Shown here in pieces: positions 1 through 7,947 of a stretch of DNA of 19,913 nt. Origin of the DNA: Paramacrobiotus metropolitanus (taxonomy: Eukaryota > Tardigrada > Eutardigrada > Parachela > Macrobiotidae); contig NW_026570677.1 of assembly GCF_019649055.1 (NCBI RefSeq), forward strand, positions 1 to 19,913. The letters are read 5' to 3'. The stretch's first letter is position 1. Each line of letters opens with the position of its first letter. The notes below the pieces were generated by a model. The model was not told the origin of the DNA. It saw only the letters and a program-made list of their open reading frames with translations, and did not search any database. A program made the position numbers and the translations under genes.

Positions 1-1071
1 TATGGCGATGCTGCTACCGTGGACGTCTTCAGCCCATCGATACCGGCCGTGTGGCGCCTGAAAGAGTCCCTGCCGATTGGCGCCAAGTGCTGCAAGGCAG
101 TGCTGTTGAACGCCGATACAGTTCTCGTTTCACATCGTGATGGCCTGAATATCGTACGGCGCGACAACCGCTGCAAGGGCCTGCGTGATGAGTGGCGCGA
201 GGTGGCCCAAATGCCGACACAGCGCCGGGTTGGAGGCCTTGCTGTTGTGCATGGTCTGGTTTACGTCGCCGGGGGCTATCGTGACGAGGAAAACGAGTTA
301 CTGACGTCCCTGGAAGTCTACGGTGCAAAAAGCAATTCCTGGAGTGCAGTCACCCCGATACCGGTTGGTCTGGAAGGGTTTGCGATGGTGGCATGTGCAG
401 GTCGGTTGTTTCTGTTTGGCGGCGATGAGGACAATGGCAGATATGCTTTCTCGTACGACCCGGAAGCAGATACGTGGACCAGACTAGCCGATATGCCGAC
501 CGCTCGCTTCGGCTGCGCTGCCTGTGATGACACCTAACGGACTGATCTTCGTTGTCGGTACAGGACGTATTAAGGACTGTAGTTACCGTGTGTTATGAGC
601 ATAATGGTCAAATTAACTAATTCTTTTGGTGAATGTGTAGGTGGAGAATGTTTAGGTGAAGAATGGGAAGAACCCAGCGCAGAAGGCTGTAAGCGCGTGG
701 ATGCGTATGATCCCATCACCAATCAGTGGGTGAGAAAAGGTACGTTAGTGTAACCGTGTGGATTTGTTTTAACTTTGTCAGAACTGCCATGTAGATGTAG
801 GGTTTGGTGTACGGCGGCAGATTCTCACGGAAAGATTGCTTTCATTTATGTTTTTGGATGACAGGTGATCTGGTGAAAAATCACTCGTATCCCGGATGCG
901 TTTGTGTGGATGGCAAGGTGTACGTTCTTGGTGAGGACGGAGCGGCGGGAGAGGAATGGGAGCATCGAAGTTTATAATGAAGATAGCGACAGCTGGGACG
1001 TCCATGAATGTCGACTGCCAAGTTTTAAGTATATGTTTGGTTGGGTCGTTATGAAGTTGAAATGCGAATGA
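1..1071 (+). pseudogene. 3' part of a BTB-kelch (KLHL-like) gene, copy 1, with two frameshifts
   Basis: The window opens inside a kelch exon that reads in frame 1 from base 1 (YGDAATVDVFSPS). Proposed exons are 1-557, 641-739 and 865-1071, with introns 558-640 and 740-864, all GT-AG and phase 1; TGA ends at 1071. The three exons match the last three of the intact paralogue at 2373-5506 in order, splice phase and sequence, including the shared SNSWSAV, TWTRL and MPTAR motifs (roughly 55-60% identical by eye). Kelch blades show as paired glycines and the Y/F-D-P...W pattern. Two single-base insertions relative to the paralogue break the frame. One near 527 creates a TAA at 535-537 just before the exon end; one within about 948-960 creates a TAA at 975-977. 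Reading resumes cleanly after each. The BTB and BACK parts lie left of the window. It may be a recent pseudogene or carry assembly errors. An intact version would be a CUL3 substrate adaptor. Confidence 0.75.
558..640 (+). other. intron of kelch copy 1, phase 1
   Basis: The donor GTACAG follows GTT GTC G, and the acceptor TGTGTAG precedes GTGGAGAAT, so the split codon is GGT (Gly). The paralogue has an intron at the same codon and phase (4693-4761), which supports both calls. Confidence 0.7.
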
Positions 1072-1227
1072 ATGGTAAAATGTCAAGGCCACAGTTGTCA
1101 TACTGAGTTAACTGCTACTAATCATGTTATGATTACGTCTGTGGGATATTCCTTTGCGAATTACGATGTGACTGGAACAGTAAAAGATATGCGGACGATC
1201 TGTTTTAGTCAGTGATTTTGTAGCTCT

Positions 1228-1233
1228 AATAAA
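1228..1233 (+). terminator. polyadenylation signal AATAAA for kelch copy 1
   Basis: AATAAA lies 157 bases after the TGA of kelch copy 1. Copy 2 has one 132 bases after its stop, a similar arrangement. Confidence 0.45.
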
Positions 1234-1399
1234 CGTATGTAGTAAACCGACAGTGCTTTCTGTGGAACACAAAAAAGGTAGCAGTGATAAGCAAGCACGA
1301 GGCTCGAATGCATACAGCATAACGATCGACACACGTCCTTGAAATTAGTATCGCAAATGTAACATGTTGCGCCAGTATAGATTGGGTAATTAAAGCGAT

Positions 1400-2014
1400 T
1401 AACGATCATTGTTGAAGTTCTCAGTTTGCGTCGTTTCAAAAGGAAATGCGGATATGCTGCTGCGAGCCTGCGACGGTCATCTCCGATGGAATGATGAAAA
1501 TTTTGAATAGAATTAGCAAAGCTAATTCCGGTTAACGCAGCGGAGGCGATCGCAAGGCTGGACGACTTGGTTGACCAGTGTCCAGCCAAGAAAACCCATT
1601 AGGGTGTGTCTTGGGATGCATATCTCGATGCTGTATAAGCAATGCAGTTTTGGTTGTGGATGTTTCATGTGTAGGGTTTGTGCATTTCTGTTAGTGCATT
1701 TTCAGTTCTTGTTGTGTTGGAGTAAAGATTGTTCTCGTGTAACAAGTTGTTCTTCCCTCCCGCCCACCCTCTTTGGAGAGGAGATGGGGGGTTGTTTTTA
1801 GCAAGGACGACGGGGCCGGTTGCGCCGGTGTCCCGTGTTCCGGTGCTAGTGTCTTCACCCAGTGCCCAAATAAAATTGAAACGTTGCGCGCTGCTGTTGT
1901 TGTTACCGTAGACTGCGTTAACAGCCAGTTATAAGCCGGTATTACCATTGCCATCTGTACAAACGAACATGTGCAGAGCCAGACAGCTTGAGCGATAGCG
2001 AATAGCATGTACAG
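1400..2014 (-). pseudogene. relic of a class A GPCR gene (antisense), paralogue of the receptor at 7948-9033
   Basis: Two minus-strand pieces resemble the intact GPCR. About 2014-1918 encodes LFAI...FVQM...IPAYNWLL, matching the end of TM4, extracellular loop 2 and the start of TM5 (LYAI...PVQSQWLPAYNWLF). At DNA level ACAGCCAGTTATAAGCCGG differs from the intact gene by one base in 19. About 1476-1400 encodes AAAYPHFLLKRRKLRTSTMI, against AAAYPYFLFRRRTLKTSPMI at the end of TM5 and intracellular loop 3. The pieces are separated by about 440 bp of unrelated DNA, and the reading frame is broken. TM1 to TM4 and most of the C-terminus are absent. Lying antisense just downstream of kelch copy 1, it mirrors the kelch-GPCR arrangement of copy 2, so it is probably what remains of the first unit. 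It cannot encode a receptor. Confidence 0.7.
1532..1921. mobile_element. candidate small insertion flanked by TTAA, inside the GPCR relic
   Basis: GTTAACGCAG at 1531-1540 and its exact reverse complement CTGCGTTAAC at 1913-1922 bracket about 380 bp that interrupt the GPCR homology. TTAA at both edges is the target preference of piggyBac-type elements, but the inner termini (CGCAG) lack the usual CCC start. The relic's TM4-TM5 segment ends at the right edge and its TM5-loop 3 segment resumes about 60 bases beyond the left edge, which is why an insertion is suspected. The inverted repeat is only 10 bp and could be chance. Confidence 0.3.
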
Positions 2015-2016
2015 TC

Positions 2017-2050
2017 GTACAGTACTAGTAAGTACTTACTGTACTGTACT
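2017..2050. repeat. GTAC-rich imperfect palindrome
   Basis: AGTAAGTACTTACT at 2027-2040 is a perfect 14-bp palindrome. Flanking GTACAGTACT and GTACTGTACT extend it as an imperfect inverted repeat. It lies within a few bases of where similarity to the GPCR gene stops. Confidence 0.6.
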
Positions 2051-2156
2051 TACGTACTTGCATAGTTGTAAATCCCAAACTGAATGAAGTACTTAACAGA
2101 ATTATCAAAACTTTGAGTTTTTCTTTTGGAGTTCAGTTGCAGTTCATACTTCACGT

Positions 2157-2163
2157 TATAAAA
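2157..2163 (+). promoter_or_regulatory. possible TATA box of the BTB-kelch gene
   Basis: TATAAAA lies 210 bases before the proposed ATG at 2373. If used, it would give a leader of about 180 bases. The distance is large and no initiator is evident, so this is only a candidate. Confidence 0.25.
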
Positions 2164-2372
2164 TGTGATCCCGATCTGTGCACGGTGCACCAACAATTGC
2201 TCTAAGAACTACTTAAAAAAAAATTCCTGACTGGTGTCAGTACTGGCTGTCCCATTCATTTAGCTCCGTTCTCGGGCTATTCACGGCTTGTCAGTTGTAA
2301 TTACATGTTTAGTGTTTCCAGTATACCGTGTATAGAAGTACTGTAAAGTTTTCCGTCCTTGTTCCCCACACA

Positions 2373-5300
2373 ATGGCGCAATCTAGCAGTTCAACAGATC
2401 CTCTGCCTCATGATTGTCCGGCTGACACTGTAGAGTTTCTGCGCGGACTGCGTGATCTGCAGTCGCGAGGGATCCTCTGCGATGTTGAGCTGAAGGGGAG
2501 CGATTGCGAAGAATCGTCGAAGGGAATTGCCTGTCATCGGAATGTCGTGGCCGTGCACAGCGCCTACTTTTCTTCCGCCTTCACGCACGACTGGAAAGAA
2601 TCAGCACAGCCAGTGATCCAGCTGCGTGACATCGACTGTCGCACGTTAAACGAGTGAGTAGTAGCAGCGCAACATGACCATATTATATCTGTACTAAACA
2701 GGTTCTGCGATCAGTCATGGCATTCCAGCCAACTGGCAGTGCGAGGCGTAATACTGTATTTAGAATCCGCAGGTTAACTGAATTTGGGCTTCTATATCTT
2801 CATGAAAGATGCTGGTTTTGTGTAGCATTAACCATCTCATTCTTTTTCCCAATTTAGATAGTAATAGATACTGTAAGAAAATCCTCATGTGATCAATCTC
2901 TGCAGGTTGGTCACGTACGCTTACACCATGGATCTGCACCTCAACCACGACAACGTGGAGTCCATCTTGATTGGGGCGCAGTTCCTACAGATGACTCTCG
3001 TGGCCAGCATTTGTTGGGAGTTCGTGGAGAAGCGCCTGTGCCTGTCCAACTGTCTGCCCGTCCACGCTCTGGCTTCTCAACACCACAATCCCGTTCTGGC
3101 CGGCGCAGCACTGGCTTTAATTATTCCAAACTTCCTCTGTGTGGCGCAGACCCATGAGTTTCTGCAGATGGACGCGCAACAGGTGCAGTCTGACTGACGG
3201 CATTATAAAGTTTACCCTAGGCATTACATGAGCTTTGTATGAGCCCAGGGCCAGAATCACTTGGATTGCGGTGTATTCAGCGGCAGTATATGGCACCTGA
3301 ATTATCCAGTTAGCATGTGTTCAGGGAATTTATTTTGCAGCTGATTGTGCTGATCGCATTGGATGAAGTGGAGGTGTTCAGTGAAGATCAAGTGTTGGAG
3401 GCAGTGCTGCTCTGGCTAAATTACGACCGTCCCGGACGACTAGCGCACGTGCCCGCTGTTCTGCAGAACGTCCGCACTTCCTTTCTGAGCGCCGAGTCTC
3501 GGAAGGTGTACTCGGCGACACTTATCAGTGCAGGAGCGCCGTGCGAGGCCGCAATGGTGGACCTAGAAGTCCCCGCCGCCAAAAAGCAGAAAACTGCACC
3601 ACGCCATTCATGCGGTAAGAACCACATAGATTCGTTAATCGGTCTTCAAGATCAGTTTCTTCCAAAACAGCGAAGTCTTTATTGGAGCGACATATAGCAG
3701 GTTATGTTTATCCGTTTACGTTCCTCTCATCAGGAGAGGGTCACCAATAGATCCTCTTTTTGTTGCTGCAAGAGCCCCTGTAAAAACTAAGTCTTCGCAT
3801 TCACCTTGTAATATTTTTTGCCTGATTACTGCTGCCTTGAGTGCCTTCTAATAAAACCACTGTCAGACTGTAAATAATATTGAACGGTTTTTGTTCCTAT
3901 GTTTCGAATCGCATAGTCGCGTTCCTCAATTGACTGGCGACCACCAGATCATGTAATGTAAGGCGAAGCCGAACATGACTCTTGTGTCACTAATAGTAGT
4001 GACGCGGGATCTATTTATTTCACGTTTTTGTTAAATCGCGGATTTCAGGGTGAGCTTCAGTATTATTAAATTATTTTTAATGTCAGGGGCGCATGAAGTG
4101 ATCGTCTGCGTGGGAGGACACGATTCGGATGGAAGTGCCGTGGAGATTTTCAGTCCATCGCTGCCGGCCGTATGGTGCCTGGAAGAGCTGCCCTTTCTCG
4201 ATGATTGTTGCCGCGCAGTGCTGCTGGACGCCAGTACGATTTTCATTTCCCACGCTGAAGGACCCCATATCGTTAAGCGCGACAGCCACTACATGGGCCT
4301 TCGAAACGAGTGCCTCAAGGTGGCCCCAATGCTGACACCGCGCCGACTGGAGGGCCTTGTCGCGCTAAATGGGCGCGTTTACTCCGCCGGTGGCTACAGT
4401 ACTAGAGGCCCACACCCTCCACCTCCACTGACATCCATGGAAGCGTACAATCCTGAAAGCAATTCCTGGAGTGCAGTCGCCCCGCTGCCCAATGCTCTGG
4501 TCCGTCCGGTGATGGTGGCTTGCGACGGTCGATTTTATGTGTTTGGCGGGATCATCGCTGGAGGCGGTAGGAGTAAGTGTGCTTTCTCATACGACCCCGC
4601 TGCCGATACGTGGACCAGACTGTCCGACATGCCGACCGCGCGCAGCGACTGCGTTGGCTGTGTGGCGCCCAGCGGATTAATCTTTGTTATCGGTACGCTT
4701 TTCCCTAGGATAGCATAGCATGATAAAATGACCAGCCTTACTGCAGTGGTGAATTGTGTAGGTGGTAAAGCGGCTGAGGGTTACTCTAGGCGCGTGGATG
4801 CGTACGATTGTGCCGCCGATCAGTGGGTGAGGAAAGGTAGGTGATATTTTGTTTTCGGTCGTGGAACTACCTGCCGTTCGTTATGCGGTGGTGGATTTAT
4901 CGGAGTTGAGATAGGTGGCGTAAAGAAACAGCGAATACTACGCATTTATGGGTTACGTTAATCGCTAAATGTATACTTATACTACGGCGCGCCACGGCCA
5001 TTCTTTTTAGCTGCTTGACCGAAATATTGACAAAAATAATGTACATCATCATATTCGTTTAATTGTTAATATGAATTAAATTATTTGTATTTTATTTATG
5101 TCTTTGTAGAAGTAATATTGAAATTACGGAGCTTGCCATCGCGACCATTGTAACGTTGTTTGTATCGTTTTCGCGCCCACTTCGCTGATTGCGCTATGCG
5201 CACTAGAGATACCTGTACTTGGAACTGCTCCTATGTGCATCCCATTTCAGATCCAGTTTGTAGTAGTACGGCTTTGTGATTACAGCTGATCTGGTCCGAT

Positions 5301-5506
5301 ACCGCTCGTATCCCGGATGCGCTTGCTTGGATGGGAAAGTCTATGTTCTTAGAGGGGATGCACAGTGGGAAGGGGACGGTGACAGCCGCATCGAGGTGTA
5401 CGACGAAGAGACCCACAGCTGGGCCCTGCACGCGTGTCAACTGCAAGTGGACAAGTTTGGCTTTAGCTGTGTGACCTGTGTCGTAATGAAGTTGAAACAC
5501 GGCTGA
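2373..5506 (+). CDS. BTB-BACK-kelch protein (KLHL-like), probable CUL3 ubiquitin-ligase adaptor; six coding exons
   Basis: Proposed exons: 2373-2653, 2906-3182, 3341-3614, 4087-4692, 4762-4836 and 5286-5506. All introns are GT-AG, and the joined length is 1734 bases (577 residues plus stop), usual for KLHL proteins. The start is the ATG at 2373 (MAQSSSSTDP); no upstream in-frame ATG is seen. The BTB fold runs over about residues 26-135: ILCDVELKG, CHRNVVAVHSAYFSSAF, then LVTYAYTMDLHL across the first splice. The BACK domain follows at about 140-265 (NCLPVHALA, EDQVLEAVLLWL, VRTSFLS), then a KKQK-containing linker. Kelch blades begin near residue 280 with GG at VCVGGH, SAGGY, VFGG and VIGG. 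Such proteins bind CUL3 through BTB-BACK and substrates through the kelch propeller; the substrate is unknown. Intron phases in the kelch part match the damaged copy at 1-1071. AATAAA follows at 5638. Confidence 0.85.
3615..4086 (+). other. BACK-to-kelch intron of the BTB-kelch gene, with an internal polyadenylation signal
   Basis: The donor GTAAGA follows CATGCG; the acceptor AATGTCAG precedes GGGCGCATG, with phase 1 restoring Gly-Ala-His. The intron holds AATAAA at 3850-3855 and a perfect 7-bp stem hairpin with a 4-base loop at 3986-4003. If unspliced, the frame continues 27 codons to TAG at 3695-3697. Confidence 0.7.
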
Positions 5507-5637
5507 ATGGAGAAGCGGCAAGGGCATAATTGACGCGTTTAAGTTAACGCTTCTTAAGAATATGCTGGCGTTTTTGTTGTAAACTTATGTCGGTCAAGGG
5601 ATTTTCGGAACTTTCGGCTGGCTTCCGCTCGGTTTAA

Positions 5638-5643
5638 AATAAA
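5638..5643 (+). terminator. polyadenylation signal AATAAA of the BTB-kelch gene
   Basis: AATAAA lies 132 bases after the TGA at 5504-5506, on the same strand. Confidence 0.55.
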
Positions 5644-6218
5644 GCGCTTAACAAGAGCGAGGCTGGAAACTGAAAAGTAAAACGATCTTCGACTTGAAAG
5701 CCCGTTCGGAAAGAAGCGTGGTCACTCCGACCCACTGGTCATCCGTCATTCCACTAATATAAGATTTTGCATTAATAGCAAGTAAGCTGTCTGTATATTT
5801 CGCGGGCACACTTGTGTACTATACTGCCTAGTGCCTACCCCCAGCACACTGTTAATAACACAGTATTACTACCTCCAGTACAATAAGTACACTTCAAATA
5901 ATTATTAGTCCTTCGTATATTACATGAAGACACATGTATTTAGATTTACAGAATATGCCTCTACTCGTAATTTTCAAGATACTGTGTGATTTTACAACAA
6001 CATACTGTGTTTCGTTTCGCATTTAGAAAAGCGTTGTTGTTAAACGGTATCTGCTCTGTATAACATCACAGACAATTCGTTTGTCCTACACTACAGTAGC
6101 ATTTCGGGGCTGACCCTTACAATATTCAAATGATCTAGAAAATACGAATAATTTATCGTTATAATCGTCGGCGATTCAGATAAACATAGTTGTTCAAAAA
6201 TCTGCATACTATGTTATT

Positions 6219-6226
6219 TGTAAAAC
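6219..6226. repeat. target-site duplication, left copy (TGTAAAAC)
   Basis: Identical to 6476-6483 on the other side of the MITE. Confidence 0.88.
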
Positions 6227-6475
6227 CAGGGACGTAATATGGGGGTGTCAACCAGCAATTTTTTGGAATATGACTCCCCCCCTTTGTCCAAAAGTTTTTA
6301 CGCGAGGCAAAATTTTTCGATTTTTGGAGGGTTTGACACTTCGTGTCATTTCTTTTCCACATGTTAATTGGTAAAATTAAAATTGTCCCCCTGTTAATTT
6401 TCGGGGGTTTTCCGGAATAAAATTGCCCCCTGTCAATGTTTGACACCTCCTTCTTTGAACGATATTACGCCCCTG
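6227..6475. mobile_element. hAT-type MITE, 249 bp, with perfect 8-bp target-site duplication
   Basis: The element begins CAGGGACGTAATAT (6227-6240) and ends with the reverse complement of CAGGGGCGTAATAT (6462-6475), 13 of 14 matching. The similarity continues inward with a gap (GGTGTCAA blocks near 6245 and 6440). It is flanked on both sides by the same 8 bases, TGTAAAAC, at 6219-6226 and 6476-6483. Eight-base duplications with CAGGG-type termini are characteristic of the hAT superfamily. The interior is a few hundred bases of G- and T-rich sequence with no transposase, so it is non-autonomous and must have been moved by an enzyme encoded elsewhere. The perfect duplication suggests a fairly recent insertion. 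Confidence 0.88.
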
Positions 6476-6483
6476 TGTAAAAC
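6476..6483. repeat. target-site duplication, right copy (TGTAAAAC)
   Basis: Identical to 6219-6226. Removing the element plus one copy restores a continuous pre-insertion site. Confidence 0.88.
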
Positions 6484-6706
6484 TCCGTTTCTCCGCATAA
6501 CACAAACGATAAACTGCGTCAGTTACGTAGTTGATGCATGGAAATACAGTATTGTACATCAACGAACATGAGCATGGTAATAAATTTTTAATCTTATTTA
6601 TCTGTACGGAAGTGAACACGCTGTAATTTCACTTGCTGCCTGCTAGAAGTTACTACGCCCATAGAAACAAAGTTACCGTATTATTTTTCGTCTAACTACT
6701 CCGCAA

Positions 6707-6758
6707 ATGAAGTGACACTCCTATTTCTTTTACTCATGAAGTGATACTCACAATTTCC
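6707..6758. repeat. degenerate direct repeat, two copies
   Basis: ATGAAGTGACACTC at 6707 and ATGAAGTGATACTC at 6736 differ by one base and start 29 bases apart. No function is evident. Confidence 0.5.
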
Positions 6759-6794
6759 TCAGTTCATTTGTCGGCTGTTTGCAGCAGCAGCATC

Positions 6795-7074
6795 ATGAGT
6801 TTTCACCAAAAACAGACACCAAAACGCAGTTTACGTGATCAGCGGCAGGGTAAGATCATATAGGAAGGTGTAATAATTATCATATAAGGTGTATAAGGAG
6901 GAGGTCACGTAAGGAGAAACCGTATGGCGAAAGGACAACAGGGAGGGTGAAGCGCCAGAAGCGCGTGCGTGGAAAAGATCTTGTGGCGACAAAGTCTTCC
7001 ATACGCCGACAGATCGACGGAAAGGAAGGTTTACGGCAAAGCCTCGAATAGTTTTAGTATCGATTGCACTTTAA
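6795..7074 (+). CDS. weak candidate for a small spliced ORF, basic, unrecognised
   Basis: ATG at 6795 opens MSFHQKQTPKRSLRDQRQ and reaches a good donor (CAGG/GTAAGA, GT at 6850). Joining to 6914 after CACGTAAG keeps the frame through phase 1 and reads to TAA at 7072-7074, giving 71 residues rich in Lys and Arg (for example TDRRKGRF). The acceptor lacks a pyrimidine tract, no domain is recognised and no paralogue is in the window. It might be a small gene, a gag-like remnant linked to the protease-like stretch downstream, or chance. Confidence 0.2.
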
Positions 7075-7337
7075 AATCAAGGTTACTTAACTTAATCGTC
7101 ATCACTTGTCAGCGTCAGAGTTGCACGTTCCTGTTATTGAAAAATGAGAATTTTGTTTTGGTTGATGCTGCGTGACTGCACGTCCACGGCTAACTACTTT
7201 CTGATTAAAACGCTCCGTCGCGACATCTCTCGGCAGTTCGATTGCAGCTTGGGTCGGAGTATGACGACGAAAGTTTATAAGCAGCTAAATGGTCATCTAG
7301 AGAATTTAGATGAGGGTCAAAGGTAGATCAAGGAACG

Positions 7338-7592
7338 TTGTCAAAAACAGAGGTTGTTGAATGCGGCCTTGCAGTGCTTACACTATCAATGACAACGGTT
7401 GTTTCTAAGGGTTGGCCCGGAAACGGCAACCTTCGAACGGAAAAGGATGCGAGGTTACTGTATCTGAAGGTCGCATTAGGAGCCATGAACATCACACCAT
7501 TCCTTCTTGATACCGGCAGGACTGACAACAGCCTGACCAGGACGATGAACGTACTTCGATTGTGGCATACCCCAAAATATGTCCCGTAAACG
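7338..7592 (+). pseudogene. possible fragment of a retroelement aspartic protease
   Basis: The open frame contains YLKVALGAMNITPFLLDTGR, resembling the start of a retropepsin domain: a beta strand, a turn, then the catalytic LLDTG. The residue after DTG is Arg rather than the usual Ala or Ser, and the reading frame ends soon after at TAA (7590-7592). No reverse transcriptase, integrase, zinc knuckle or LTR is seen nearby. At best this is a decayed fragment of an LTR-type element; the motif alone is short enough to be chance. Confidence 0.22.
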
Positions 7593-7887
7593 GCTAGGAA
7601 ATATGTCATTGTTGCATAAAATGTGAAAAGGAGGTCGTGAAATTACAACTAGAAAAGTTAAATTCAACAAAAATATTCAATAATTATTCAGATATTAACA
7701 TACAAATAAAAATCCATGCACGCAGCCGAACACCGTGCGGACACCCATGTGAACAGCTGACACCCGTGTCCTCTCGAGCACCCAGCAATAAAATTAATGT
7801 AGTTCGTTGTAGAGAAATGCTAGTCTTCTCGCAGCTTTAATAAAATCTGCATAATGCATTATAAAATTTTAGGGCAAACATGATAGT

Positions 7888-7893
7888 TTTATT
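7888..7893 (-). terminator. polyadenylation signal of the intronless GPCR (AATAAA on minus)
   Basis: TTTATT on the plus strand reads AATAAA on the minus strand, 55 bases past the stop of the receptor gene. Confidence 0.5.
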
Positions 7894-7947
7894 TATTTGT
7901 ACAAGAAAAAGTAATTTACTGAAATCATCGGATGAATTCAGGACGAT

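Larger units (their letters stand above)
5507..6226. other. 3' UTR and intergenic DNA
   Basis: After the stop there are about 130 bases of 3' UTR up to AATAAA at 5638. The rest is AT-rich, with stops in all frames and no recognisable gene or RNA. One copy of the TACTCGTA octamer lies at 5962-5969. Confidence 0.5.

Noticed and set aside
2702-2772. Possible cassette exon inside the first intron of the BTB-kelch gene, flanked by AG and GT and open (FCDQSWHSSQLAVRG...).
   Set aside because: At 71 bases it shifts the frame, while direct joining of 2653 to 2906 restores a textbook BTB sequence. A poison exon is possible but unsupported.
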